From contig JACOUM010000006.1 of the NCBI GenBank assembly GCA_016177795.1, positions 1-63,683 of the forward strand: a stretch of DNA of 63,683 bases, written 5' to 3'. The DNA is from Nitrosomonadales bacterium (GTDB taxonomy: Bacteria; Pseudomonadota; Gammaproteobacteria; Burkholderiales; Gallionellaceae). The first letter of the stretch is position 1. Every line of letters starts with the position of its first letter. The notes under the pieces are model-generated. The model was not told where the DNA came from. It was given only the letters and a program-made list of their open reading frames with translations, and did not search any database. The translations under genes and the position numbers were made by a program. Shown here one piece after another: positions 29,417 to 38,935 of the stretch.

Positions 29417-30943
29417 CTAATTCCCGGATTCAACCGTCCGAATCTCGCTGATTTTCACCCGCCACTCCGCCGGTCCGGTTTCATGCACCGACGTGCCGTT
29501 GGTGTCCACCGCCACGGTGACCGGCATGTCCTGCACGGTGAATTCGTAGATGGCTTCCATCCCCAGATCGGCGAAGGCCAGTACTCTGGCGGCCTTGATT
29601 GCCTTGGATACCAGATAAGCCGCACCGCCGACCGCCATGAGGTACACCGCCTTGTGCTTCTTGATCGCATCGATGGCTTCCGGGCCGCGCTCGGACTTGC
29701 CGACCATGCCGATCAGGCCGGTTTTGGCCAGCATCGTCTCGGTGAACTTGTCCATGCGCGTCGCGGTGGTGGGGCCGGCGGGGCCGACCACTTCGTCGCG
29801 CACCGGGTCGACCGGGCCGACGTAGTAGATGAAGCGGTTGGTGAAATCCACCGGCAAGGCTTCGCCGCGCGCCAGCATCTCGGCGATGCGCTTGTGGGCG
29901 GCATCGCGGCCGGTGAGCAGCTTGCCGTTCAGCAGCAAGGTCTCGCCCGGTTTCCAGCTCGCGATCTCTTCGCGCGTGATGGTATCGAGATTGACGCGGC
30001 GCGAGTCGGCGGAGGCATGCCATTCGATCTTCGGCCACTCTTCCAGCGCGGGCGGCGTCAGCACCGCGGGGCCATTGCCGTCGAGGGTGAAGTGGATGTG
30101 GCGCGTGGCGGCGCAGTTGGGGATGATGGCTACGGGCAGGCTCGCGGCGTGCGTGGGGTAGTCCCTGATCTTGACGTCCACCACTGTGGTGAGGCCGCCC
30201 AGCCCCTGCGCGCCGATGCCCAGCGCGTTGATCTTATCGAACAGTTCCAGGCGCAGTTCCTCGATGCGGTTTTTCGCGCCGCGCGCTTGCAGTTCCTGGA
30301 TGTCCACCGGCTCCATCAGCGCCTCCTTGGCGAGCAACATGGCCTTCTCCGCCGTGCCGCCGATGCCGACGCCGAGGATGCCCGGCGGGCACCAGCCCGC
30401 GCCCATTTCGGGCAAGGCCTCCAGCACCCAGTCCACGATGCTGTCCGAGGGATTGAGTGCGGCGAACTTGGACTTGTTCTCCGAGCCGCCGCCCTTGGCT
30501 GCGAGCGTCACCTCGACCTCGTTGCCGGGGACGATCTCAAAATGGATCACCGCGGGCGTGTTATCTTTCGTGTTCTTGCGCGCGCCGGCCGGATCGGCGA
30601 GCACCGAGGCGCGCAGCGTGTTGTCCGGGTTTAGATAGGCGCGGCGCACTCCCTCGTTGACCATATCGGCGACGCTCATCTGCGCATCGTCCCAGCGCAC
30701 CTCCATGCCCACCTTGACGAAGGCCGTCACGATGCCGGTATCCTGGCAGATCGGGCGGTGCCCCTGCGCGCTCATGCGCGAGTTGGTGAGAATCTGCGCG
30801 ATGGCATCGCGCGCCGCAGGCGACTGCTCCCGTTCGTAGGCTTTGCCCAGTGCCTTGATGTAATCCAGCGGGTGGTAATAGGAAATGTATTGCAGCGCAT
30901 CGGCAACGCTGGCGATGAAGTCTTCTTGATGGATGGTTGTCAT
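29417..30943 (-). CDS. fumA: Class I fumarate hydratase ([4Fe-4S])
   Basis: The 508-residue protein matches class I fumarases. Cluster-ligand candidates are Cys66 in PICQDTG, Cys185 in GAGWCPPG and Cys277 in IIPNCAAT, spaced as in the known structure of the Leishmania enzyme (about 119 and 92 residues apart). The C-terminal domain carries the catalytic Thr/Asp region and ends near VKISEIRTVESGN. It interconverts fumarate and malate, acting next to mdh in the TCA cycle. The class I enzyme is oxygen-sensitive, which fits a microaerophile (inference). Confidence 0.95.
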   Translation of the reverse strand: MTTIHQEDFIASVADALQYISYYHPLDYIKALGKAYEREQSPAARDAIAQILTNSRMSAQGHRPICQDTGIVTAFVKVGMEVRWDDAQMSVADMVNEGVRRAYLNPDNTLRASVLADPAGARKNTKDNTPAVIHFEIVPGNEVEVTLAAKGGGSENKSKFAALNPSDSIVDWVLEALPEMGAGWCPPGILGVGIGGTAEKAMLLAKEALMEPVDIQELQARGAKNRIEELRLELFDKINALGIGAQGLGGLTTVVDVKIRDYPTHAASLPVAIIPNCAATRHIHFTLDGNGPAVLTPPALEEWPKIEWHASADSRRVNLDTITREEIASWKPGETLLLNGKLLTGRDAAHKRIAEMLARGEALPVDFTNRFIYYVGPVDPVRDEVVGPAGPTTATRMDKFTETMLAKTGLIGMVGKSERGPEAIDAIKKHKAVYLMAVGGAAYLVSKAIKAARVLAFADLGMEAIYEFTVQDMPVTVAVDTNGTSVHETGPAEWRVKISEIRTVESGN

Positions 30944-31084
30944 TTATTTTACGCCGGACAGTCAGCCGGTCTGGATTAAAATTGGAAATTAAAAAGCTCT
31001 TGGTACGCGGGCCGCCAATATAACTATTGGCCATTCGACTGGCAATACTCCCAATATAAAGAAGGCAAACAGAGTAGCGGAAAA

Positions 31085-31867
31085 TCAGGGCGCCTGGCGT
31101 TGCCGCACCGCTTCAAACAAACATATCGCCGTCGCTGCCGCGGCATTCAGCGACTCGACCTTGCCGGGCATTGGGATGGCCATTTCTTGCGTGGCGAGAT
31201 TCAGCAGAGCGGCAGACAGCCCTGCCCCTTCGTTGCCGATCAGAAACGCGACATTGCCGCGCAAGTCACAGTCATACAGACTGTGCGTGGCCGGCAAAGC
31301 GGCTGCCAATATCCTGCCCGGGAATGCCTTGGCCACGCCCGGCAAATCCTGCCGCTCATGAACATTCAGCACAAAATGCCCGCCCATCGCGGCGCGCAGC
31401 ACTTTTGGCGACCACGCATCAGCACACCCCGCGGACAGAAACACCGCATCGCACCCCGCCGCTGCCGCCGAACGCAACATCGAACCGAGATTACCCGGAT
31501 CCTGGATGTCCTCCAGCAATAAGGCAAAGCGGCTATCTGAAACTGCGGCGGCTGGCTGTGGCAAGTCGATCAGTGCGAGGATGCCGGTCGGCGTTTTCAG
31601 TTCGCTCAGTGCGGCAAACAACCTGTCATCCAGTTGCGTCACCGGCAGGCCTGCTGTGCGTTCGAGCAGCGCCTCCACCTCCGCATCGCCCAGCGCCGCG
31701 CTGTTCACCAGGATATGCAATGGCCGGAAACCGCTGTTCAGGTACGCCGCCAGCAAGTGTGTGCCGTCCAGCAAGGTCCGCTTCTGTTTACCCCGCTGTC
31801 GCGCCGAATCCGCCAGCCTGGCAATTTCTTTGAAGAAAGGGTTGTCGCGCGATTCGATAAATTTCAT
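31085..31867 (-). CDS. TrmH/SpoU-family RNA methyltransferase
   Basis: The start is placed at the ATG at 31867 (MKFIESRDNPFFKE, AAGG upstream), giving 260 residues. The N-terminal SpoU substrate-binding domain is followed by the knotted SPOUT domain with its three motifs: QDPGNLGSMLRSAAAAG, FLIGNEGAGLS and IPMPGKVESLNAAAATAICL. It methylates a ribose 2'-OH in tRNA or rRNA; the exact nucleotide cannot be told from the sequence. Confidence 0.92.
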   Translation of the reverse strand: MKFIESRDNPFFKEIARLADSARQRGKQKRTLLDGTHLLAAYLNSGFRPLHILVNSAALGDAEVEALLERTAGLPVTQLDDRLFAALSELKTPTGILALIDLPQPAAAVSDSRFALLLEDIQDPGNLGSMLRSAAAAGCDAVFLSAGCADAWSPKVLRAAMGGHFVLNVHERQDLPGVAKAFPGRILAAALPATHSLYDCDLRGNVAFLIGNEGAGLSAALLNLATQEMAIPMPGKVESLNAAAATAICLFEAVRQRQAP

Positions 31868-31967
31868 GCCTTGGTATTTCCCGAGTCCGGGGCGCAATGA
31901 ATCACGCTCTTACGGTAACGTCCCGCTTGCCCGCGCTTGCGGATCGCCGCCATCCAGGATGGATCGG

Positions 31968-32357
<390 letters not shown>

Positions 32358-32450
32358 TCAGACCGGCAAAAAATGCCGGTTAAACCGCCGGCGATTCCTG
32401 TTCCTGCCGGTATGCTGTCTATTGTACCGCCAGAAAGCCTTGCGTAATGG

Positions 32451-33362
32451 TCAATTCCTGCCGGACAGCACAGCAACAATTTTTTCATGCTTGTTTTTTC
32501 TGGCGAGGTCCAGTGCGGTCGCTCCATCGGCATATTTTGCCCCGGGATTCGCGCCCTTTTCAAGCAGCAGCATGACCTCCGCATAATGCCCGTTTGCCGT
32601 CGCCTTATGCAAAGGTGTCCAGCCGTCATTGGATGCGGCATTCACATCCGCGCCCCTTTCAATAAGCATCAGGCTCACCGACAGGTGGCCGCGTGTAGCC
32701 GCTTGCAGCAAGGCCGACCAGCCATGATTGCTGCGCGCATTGACATTGGCCTGCCTGTCCAGCAGCAACTTCACCACTTTGGTATAACCATTGAACGCCG
32801 CCCAGTGCAAGGGAGTGTAACCGGCAGTGTCTTTATGATGAATATCCGCGCCGCTCCTGATCAGCAGGGCGGCCATTTCCTGGTTTCCATTAAATGCGGA
32901 AATCATCAAGGGCGTCCATTGCCTTTCATCACAGGTATCGACGTTCATCCCGGAATTCAGGAACAAGGCAACCATTTCACTCTGGCCGGATTCGCAGGCC
33001 TTGATGAATCCTTGCGGGGAATATGACACGCCCTGCTGCTCGATTTCCTGCTGGATCGTATTGGAGACATGGCCCCAGGGATTGGCCTCTTCCCGAACAC
33101 GCTGGCGTGCATGCACCGAGCTCAGATACATGATGTCGGATGCCACTTTCGGTGGAAATCCCTGGCGATCCGGGCGGCTGCTGACCATTAAATCAGTAAA
33201 GTAGGCATCAATATCGGCGGAATCCCACAATTCCATGATCCTGTTCAGCACGCGCGGATACTGCTGTTCCAGGGCATGCGGGTAATTCTGCTCACGATTG
33301 TCGAGGATATTGAGTAATCTGGAATTCATGATTTGCGGAATGTGTTCAGGGGCATCTGCCAA
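32451..33362 (-). CDS. Ankyrin-repeat protein
   Basis: The 303-residue frame opens at a TTG (33362); a later ATG at residue 12 (MNSRLLNILDN) is an alternative, and neither has a clear ribosome site. After an N-terminal helical region of about 120 residues, at least five ankyrin repeats run to the C-terminus, with consensus phrases such as WTPLMISAFNGNQE, YTPLHWAAFNGYTK and GWTPLHKATANGHY. No signal peptide is seen, so it is probably cytoplasmic and binds another protein. Partner and function are unknown. It is surrounded by housekeeping genes with no obvious operon. Confidence 0.88.
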   Translation of the reverse strand: MADAPEHIPQIMNSRLLNILDNREQNYPHALEQQYPRVLNRIMELWDSADIDAYFTDLMVSSRPDRQGFPPKVASDIMYLSSVHARQRVREEANPWGHVSNTIQQEIEQQGVSYSPQGFIKACESGQSEMVALFLNSGMNVDTCDERQWTPLMISAFNGNQEMAALLIRSGADIHHKDTAGYTPLHWAAFNGYTKVVKLLLDRQANVNARSNHGWSALLQAATRGHLSVSLMLIERGADVNAASNDGWTPLHKATANGHYAEVMLLLEKGANPGAKYADGATALDLARKNKHEKIVAVLSGRN

Positions 33363-33442
33363 AATATAAGTTGACGACTATAAAGATAAAGCAACATAAC
33401 AAACTTATGGCCAGGCGCAAAACCGTACCCGCGCATTTCAGC

Positions 33443-33498
33443 CCAACGATCATGGCGCAGCCCCCTGAATGATGAATCGTCTGCGCCCCGATCGTTGG
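33443..33498. repeat. Long imperfect inverted repeat
   Basis: Arms CCAACGATCATGGCGCAG (33443-33460) and CTGCGCCCCGATCGTTGG (33481-33498) pair at 16 of 18 positions around a 20-base loop, in the 232-bp spacer between greB and the ankyrin gene. Both genes are on the minus strand. No T tract follows, so it is not a standard terminator; function unknown. Confidence 0.6.
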
Positions 33499-33594
33499 CC
33501 GCAAGCTCGAAACTTCGCTTCGCTCGTTTTCCCTCACCCCCGTCCCCCCTCTCCCGCAAGCGGGCGATGGGTACAGGCGGTCGCTACGCGAGAT

Positions 33595-34149
33595 TCACGT
33601 TAAATTGCGGTAGGCCACTGACAGTATTTCCAGCTCCTGGACACCGGACGGCGTGCGCAATGTTGCCGTTTCACCTTCGCGCAGTTTGAGCAATGCCCTT
33701 GCCAATGGCGATATCCAGCTGATCAGGCCGCTTCCGGCATCTGCCTCATCCACCCCGACAATACTGTAAATGCTCTCACAGCCGCTGCTGTCGCAAACCG
33801 TTACCGTCGCACCGAAGAATATCTGCTCACATTCCCCGCGCCGCGCCGGATCGACCACCTCGGCCTGCTCCAGACGCTTGCGCAGGAAACGCACGCGGCG
33901 ATCAATCTCGCGCAGGCGTTTTTTGCCGTAGATATAGTCGCCGTTTTCCGAGCGATCGCCGTTGGAAGCCGCCCAGGCAACCATCTGCACCAATGCCGGG
34001 CGCTCAACTTTCCAAAGCTGATCCAGTTCTTCTTTCAGCTTGCAGTAACCGTTGGGCGTGATGTAATTTTTGACACCCATGGGCAACTGAATCGCCGGGC
34101 CCAGTTCGTCGTCGCCACTGTCGTCTTCGCGTGTAAAGGCTTTACTCAT
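33595..34149 (-). CDS. greB: Transcription elongation factor GreB
   Basis: The 184-residue protein has the Gre N-terminal coiled coil with YITPNGYCKLKEELDQLW and the acidic tip motif region NGDRSENGDYIYGKKRLREI, then the C-terminal FKBP-like domain (IYSIVGVDEADAG, WISPLARALL). YIYGKKRLR separates GreB from GreA. It rescues backtracked RNA polymerase. An N-terminal extension of about 25 residues (ending PMGVK) is slightly longer than in E. coli GreB. Confidence 0.93.
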   Translation of the reverse strand: MSKAFTREDDSGDDELGPAIQLPMGVKNYITPNGYCKLKEELDQLWKVERPALVQMVAWAASNGDRSENGDYIYGKKRLREIDRRVRFLRKRLEQAEVVDPARRGECEQIFFGATVTVCDSSGCESIYSIVGVDEADAGSGLISWISPLARALLKLREGETATLRTPSGVQELEILSVAYRNLT

Positions 34150-34403
34150 GCGGGGATTTTACAGCATGGCAGCGCCTGGCCCGGGTGTTGTGATTGCTCA
34201 ATTCAGGAAACCTGCACAGCATGGCATCTGCCGGGAAATTGCCGTGATGTGTAAATTTCTTCTCAAAAAAGAGCCGTTCCGATATTATCGCCACACGGCG
34301 AACGGCCTTGTCACAGGGCTGACATGCAATTTCAATCTCAAACTCTCCGCGAGGTGTTCATGAACCACCCAGGCTTCATCGGATTTGAAAGCTGAACCGG
34401 ATC

Positions 34404-36047
34404 ATGTTCTCCCTGCTCAATGCATTCGACAAAAAACCGGACCATCCCATGTCCGACATGAAGGAGGCCAGGAAGCTGCTGACCGACCTGCCGCAAAACA
34501 ACGCCTTCAAGGCGCTGGAAGACGTCACCTTCTGGCTGACCTCAATCAAGGACGCGCAAGGTTTCCACCCCGAGGTTCGCGCCAACATCGTCATGCTGCT
34601 GGATGAAACCGGACAACCGCTGGAGGCGGAACTGCTCCACCAGTATCTGAGCGAACCGCATTTGCAGGACTTTCATGGGTTGCACCTGTGGCAAGGGATA
34701 CACAATTTTGCGCGCGCCCTGACCGAAGCCTATTCGGCCTGCATCAGCGAATATCAGCAGGCGGAGAATAAACCCTGGGAACTCAAGGAAAACCTGGCGC
34801 TTGTCTGTGTCAGGCTGTTGCGTGCCGTCACCGAGCAGATGAAGCTGGAATTGATGCGTTATGTGGACGTTGAGCAGCCGGTCTGGGATCAGTTGTGCAG
34901 TTGCTACAATTTCGCCGAAGCCAACCAGGTTGCCGATGCCATGGTTTTTCCTTACCCAAAGCATGTCATCCACATCAGCCCGCAAAGAGAACTGGCGCGG
35001 GCACTGATGCTGTATGTATCTTCCCCGGGCACGCTGGCGCCGGATCAGATCGAGGTGAGTTACCGCATTGCCGGCCGCTTGGTGGGTTTCTTCGATTTCA
35101 AAACGGAACCCGATCCCGACTGCGCCTATTTTTTTGACCTGTCCAGTCCCGGCGCACCTGGAAATGCGGGCAGCAATCTTCCGCTAACGCCAGCCATACG
35201 CTTCTTCGGGGCAGTCAAGGCGCTTCCTGCCGTGGAGAAAATCATCAGCCAGAATGAGCATGACTTCGCCGACCCGGAACGGCGCTTCGGCAACGAGTTC
35301 ACGCCGGCAGGCAAGCTCACTGTCTTGAAACATCTGCGAGTGCACTGGGACAGGAATCCGCCGCACCGCCATCAGGAACGGAAAGGGATCAGCGCCACCA
35401 TCGATGTGACTCACAGTTTCAAAACCATCAGCCAGTTGGTGACGCGCGTCGATATAGGCAGCATGATCAAACTCTCCGAAGAAGACGCGGTTGCATTGAA
35501 AAACAAGGCCAGTATCAGCCTGGCCACCGACGACAATGTCGATTACACCACCGAAGAATGGCCGGTTCTGGACATGAGTGTTGACGGGATTGGCTGCACG
35601 ATCCCGAAGGCAGCCGGCAACTGGGTAAAAATCGGCGACCTGTGCGGGCTGAAGCCCAAAAACAGCCCGTTATGGTGGGTCGGTATGGTTCGCCGGCTCA
35701 AAACCGACCCCAACGGCATCGTGCATGCGGGAGTCGAAATCCTCGCCAAAAAACCCTTGTCGGTATGGCTGCGCACCCTCGGCAAGGGCGCCGAAAAAGC
35801 CTCCAACTGGGAAAGCAGTTCCGGCTCTTTTGCATATGATTATCTGCCGACCATCCTGCTGCCGGATGCTGATAATTCCTACGCCAACGCCACGATGCTG
35901 ATGGAGTCGGGCAGCTTCGTGTTGGGCAGCATCTACCAGATGATGATGGGAGAAAAGAGCCGCGAAATCAGACTGACCGGCCTGCTGGCGGAGGGCGAGG
36001 ACTACGAACAGTTAAGTTTCGAGTGGCTCAATCCTGATCAGGGTTGA
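34404..36047 (+). CDS. Hypothetical protein with possible C-terminal PilZ-like domain
   Basis: This 547-residue cytoplasmic protein has no signal peptide or membrane helix. The first about 330 residues are helical and not recognised. From about residue 385 the sequence WPVLDMSVDGIGCTIP, GDLCGLKPK and WWVGMVRRLKTDPNG resembles the beta-barrel core of PilZ domains, in which DxSxxG is half of the c-di-GMP binding motif. The preceding RxxxR half is not seen, so binding is uncertain. It could be a degenerate or sequence-diverged c-di-GMP effector, which would fit the diguanylate cyclase elsewhere in the window. It is monocistronic. Confidence 0.6.
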   Translation: MFSLLNAFDKKPDHPMSDMKEARKLLTDLPQNNAFKALEDVTFWLTSIKDAQGFHPEVRANIVMLLDETGQPLEAELLHQYLSEPHLQDFHGLHLWQGIHNFARALTEAYSACISEYQQAENKPWELKENLALVCVRLLRAVTEQMKLELMRYVDVEQPVWDQLCSCYNFAEANQVADAMVFPYPKHVIHISPQRELARALMLYVSSPGTLAPDQIEVSYRIAGRLVGFFDFKTEPDPDCAYFFDLSSPGAPGNAGSNLPLTPAIRFFGAVKALPAVEKIISQNEHDFADPERRFGNEFTPAGKLTVLKHLRVHWDRNPPHRHQERKGISATIDVTHSFKTISQLVTRVDIGSMIKLSEEDAVALKNKASISLATDDNVDYTTEEWPVLDMSVDGIGCTIPKAAGNWVKIGDLCGLKPKNSPLWWVGMVRRLKTDPNGIVHAGVEILAKKPLSVWLRTLGKGAEKASNWESSSGSFAYDYLPTILLPDADNSYANATMLMESGSFVLGSIYQMMMGEKSREIRLTGLLAEGEDYEQLSFEWLNPDQG

Positions 36048-36061
36048 GCTTCGATTTTGTC

Positions 36062-36081
36062 ATTCCGGCATAATCCGGAAT
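36062..36081. terminator. Small hairpin between convergent genes
   Basis: ATTCCGG (36062-36068) and CCGGAAT (36075-36081) form a perfect 7-bp stem between two convergent stops. It lacks a T tract on either strand, so it may be a terminator, a transcript-end stabiliser or a repeat. Confidence 0.4.
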
Positions 36082-36085
36082 CAGT

Positions 36086-36448
36086 TCAGGGGCCGCTGCC
36101 TTTACAGTCCCTGTCATTGAATGAGCAGGTGTCGTCCTGGATGTGGCCTTTGTAATGATCTTCAAACGCACGGCAGATGTCCGGCTTGAACAGCCACTGG
36201 TTATCAGGCGTGGTGAAACGCATTGCGTCTACCGGAAATTCCTGCTCCTGGTAAACCTCGATAATCTGCACCTCGCCGGGTTGTATATGATTGCGGTGCA
36301 GGTATTCCACCAGCCCGCAAATCGTATCCGAGAAATAGGAATTGTATTCCTCACTCTGTTCCAGAATGCAAACTCTGGCCTCATAGGTATAGGGCAGGCT
36401 CTTGTCGTATTTTGACTTCGGTCCGAGTATTTTTTCAAACAACCCCAT
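36086..36448 (-). CDS. Hypothetical protein, 120 residues
   Basis: The start at the ATG at 36448 is chosen because AAGGAG lies seven bases upstream; the open frame extends further. It begins MGLFEKILGPKSKYDKSLPY and has an acidic, Tyr/Cys-containing body (DTICGLVEYLHRN, CRAFEDHYKGHI) ending in DTCSFNDRDCKGSGP. No signal peptide or membrane helix. I do not recognise the family. Good codon structure and ribosome site make it a likely real gene. Confidence 0.7.
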   Translation of the reverse strand: MGLFEKILGPKSKYDKSLPYTYEARVCILEQSEEYNSYFSDTICGLVEYLHRNHIQPGEVQIIEVYQEQEFPVDAMRFTTPDNQWLFKPDICRAFEDHYKGHIQDDTCSFNDRDCKGSGP

Positions 36449-36741
36449 GACTGTTCTCCTTGAAGACAACGGTTGAATCAAATGATGTGCAGCGGCGTAT
36501 CAGAATCCGGCTCACCCGCTCCCATGCCCTTGTGTTCAGCTTACAGCTTCGCCGCACAGGCGGCAACGCCAAAAGCAAGCAAAGGCTTGATGTCTTGTCC
36601 GCGGCTGGAGGATTACAGGATATTCCTTTGCTGCATGGTCGTGGAAGCGAATTATGTTCTGGCAGGATTCAAAGAGTGAATCAGGGCGCAGGGAAATACG
36701 GAAAGAATCGGGATGTTGAGTGCCTGATGGGCCACGCCGGC

Positions 36742-37140
36742 TTAAATTTCCTTATTCCGCTTGCGCTCCGGCGGCACGAATAGCCAGGCAACCAGCACCA
36801 GCAATCCAAACGCGGTGTAGGCAACCGTAAAAACCCAGGGATCGAAATCATAGAACAGTATCTCGTGCAGCCAGTGCTGGATGAAAGGATTCGAATAGAC
36901 TTCACCGCCTGCTACCTCTCTTAGCCGGTTTTCCCACTCGGTGAGCGGGCATACCAGGCCAAGCCATGACTCCGCTATGACGATGCCGATTGCCAGAAGG
37001 TGAATTGACCTGAGCCACAAGTTCCTGACCCATTTCCAGCGCCGATACTTTCCGACAAGGATGGCCGCCAGCCCCAGGACGACAAATGCCACGAACAGGG
37101 CATGGGTGACAAGAATCAGATCAGCCATGGACAAGTGCAT
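36742..37140 (-). CDS. DUF2784-type membrane protein
   Basis: The 132-residue protein has about four membrane helices and the family landmarks ADLILVTHALFVAFVVLG, LAESWLG-like IAESWLGLVCPLTEWEN and a Tyr/Trp-rich third segment (FIQHWLHEILFYD), followed by a charged tail PPERKRNKEI. DUF2784 proteins are of unknown function. It starts six bases after a 39-codon frame and is probably in an operon with it and the DUF4149-like gene. Confidence 0.85.
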   Translation of the reverse strand: MHLSMADLILVTHALFVAFVVLGLAAILVGKYRRWKWVRNLWLRSIHLLAIGIVIAESWLGLVCPLTEWENRLREVAGGEVYSNPFIQHWLHEILFYDFDPWVFTVAYTAFGLLVLVAWLFVPPERKRNKEI

Positions 37141-37146
37141 TGGCAG

Positions 37147-37266
37147 CTATTCGGATCGCGCCAGCGCCGGCTCGCCGAGTACACTTTCCTCCCCGGTACA
37201 GCGCACAATGATCACGGCCAGCAGCAGCGCGATAAGGATTTGCCAGTGCAGTTTCAATTTTGCCAT
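37147..37266 (-). CDS. Small 39-residue membrane-like ORF resembling the N-terminus of a dicarboxylate symporter
   Basis: The frame starts at the ATG at 37266 with GAGGAT eight bases upstream. It encodes MAKLKLHWQILIALLLAVII, which closely resembles the N-terminal segment of DAACS-type (GltP/DctA) symporters, followed by a short polar tail (VRCTGEESVLGEPALARSE) and a stop at 37147. The rest of a transporter is absent, so it is either a decayed remnant or a small single-helix protein. It sits between two small membrane-protein genes on the same strand, with only six bases to the next start. Confidence 0.5.
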   Translation of the reverse strand: MAKLKLHWQILIALLLAVIIVRCTGEESVLGEPALARSE

Positions 37267-37386
37267 GTTCGGATATCCTCGAGTTCCGGTCCGTGCCCGC
37301 TGCGGGCAAACCTATAACCAGTGTTTGAGCCCTCGCCCATATTGCGGCGATACCCTGAAAACGGAATGCGCAGCAGTTGGGATGAA

Positions 37387-37848
37387 CTACGGTCTTCTGG
37401 AGACTCCCTTGATGACCAGCGCCGCGCCGGACAGGCTCTCCACCATGTACAGGATGCTCGATATCCCATGCCACATCTTGAAGCGCGGAGCCAACGCGCT
37501 TTGCATCACGTCCGCTGATTGGGCCTGCAGCTTGATATCCGCCATCAGGGGGTAGATACCGAACTGCAACAGCAGCGTGATGACGAACATCGCCGCCACC
37601 AGCCAGAACATCCACTCCTGCACGGCGGCTTTGCCGGACAGGGCGAGACGATAGAGCAACAGATAGGCTCCGCAAACGATGCCGATATAACTGACCATGG
37701 TGAGCATCTGGCCGGACAGCATCCCGGCGAGCTGCTTGTCCGGCTGGGCACGGAACAGGATGGACACGGCAACATAGCCTATGGCCCACAGCGCGCCGAC
37801 CCAGGCGGTAATTGCCAAAGAGGTGGTGTGATGAGCAAGGTTTTTCAT
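37387..37848 (-). CDS. DUF4149-type (TMEM205-like) membrane protein
   Basis: The 153-residue protein has four predicted membrane helices (about 8-30, 45-70, 80-102, 128-148) with the family pattern WVGALWAIGYVAVSILF and FKMWHGISSILYMVESL near the C-terminus. No enzymatic motif. Function unknown. It is the first gene of the small membrane-protein group 37848-36742. Confidence 0.78.
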   Translation of the reverse strand: MKNLAHHTTSLAITAWVGALWAIGYVAVSILFRAQPDKQLAGMLSGQMLTMVSYIGIVCGAYLLLYRLALSGKAAVQEWMFWLVAAMFVITLLLQFGIYPLMADIKLQAQSADVMQSALAPRFKMWHGISSILYMVESLSGAALVIKGVSRRP

Positions 37849-38022
37849 CAGATGACGTTCAGGAAATTGATCGGGTTTAATCCGGCGAGATGCTGGTGAA
37901 ATTGCTCATGGTGGTTTTATGAAGAGGCTTGCACATGTTGTGGAAAAAGTAATGCGATGCTGTACCTATTACTGTACTACAAAGTCAGAGTTGACCCAGC
38001 GCCAAATTGCCTGCGGGATGCG

Positions 38023-38676
38023 TCAATGCAAGACCACATCGATGTTTTCAGAATCCGCAGCCAGGCCCATGATCGGCAAATCCTCGCGGGGAATGTCGAG
38101 CGCCTCCAGCACCTTCAGCGCCGCGTAGGCATCGTTGGCCGCGTAGAGCATTTGCCGCGGGGTGAGCTGGGGCTGCGACCAGTTTGAAGTGGTCACGTGC
38201 CTGGCCTTGGCGAAGCGCTGATTCAAAATCAATCCCACCGCCGCCCGGACGCCCATTTCCTTGTGGTAACCCTTCATGCTGAACACCGTATTGAGATCGA
38301 CCACCGCGCCGAAATGGACGCCCAGTTTCGCGCGAATATGCCCGCGATCCGATCTGAGGCCGAAGCCAACCTTGATGATATCCTCCGATTGCAGCAACTC
38401 GATCAGGAACGGATGCCCTTCTGCCCGATGCAGTTGGAACAGGTAAGCCTTGTCGTGCAGCGCAAACTGCACCACGTGCGGCCCCTCACTGACATCGCCA
38501 ACGACAAACGTCGGTTTGGACTCGGTATCGAAGCCCACGATGCCCGCCGCCTTGATCTCGGCAGCGGCGGATGCGAACTCCGGGCTGCTGCTCGGCACAT
38601 GGATGCGCGCAAGTTCAAGGCCGACAAACGGCTCCAGCAGCGCGATCTCGGTCTTGGTCGGGACAATCTTTTTCAT
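38023..38676 (-). CDS. DEDDy 3'-5' exonuclease (RNase D-like)
   Basis: The 217-residue protein is a stand-alone DEDD nuclease domain. Exo I motif is GIVGFDTESKP (Asp and Glu), Exo II is around FGLRSDRGHIRA, and Exo III is QMLYAANDAYAAL with the Tyr four residues before the Asp, defining the DEDDy subtype. No HRDC domain follows, unlike RNase D. The substrate could be RNA or DNA; not decidable from the sequence. Confidence 0.88.
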   Translation of the reverse strand: MKKIVPTKTEIALLEPFVGLELARIHVPSSSPEFASAAAEIKAAGIVGFDTESKPTFVVGDVSEGPHVVQFALHDKAYLFQLHRAEGHPFLIELLQSEDIIKVGFGLRSDRGHIRAKLGVHFGAVVDLNTVFSMKGYHKEMGVRAAVGLILNQRFAKARHVTTSNWSQPQLTPRQMLYAANDAYAALKVLEALDIPREDLPIMGLAADSENIDVVLH

Positions 38677-38935
38677 GTGACGAGAGAACCTGATGTATTA
38701 ATCGAGGGACGCGCTGCAGCGTGGCCCCTCGCGAATGCGGTATTAGAACAGAATCGGGAAGAAACCGTGGTGTCTCCCCAATTATTTCCTGCTTTCGGTT
38801 GCCATAACTTATTGGATTTCAGATTGATTTTTCATATCGGATAAAATATCGAACTTGGCGCCATTTGTCGTGTCCGATTAAGGACGTTTGAAACTAAAAT
38901 GTGCTCTGCCCCATACTTTCCTTCAGGATATACAA

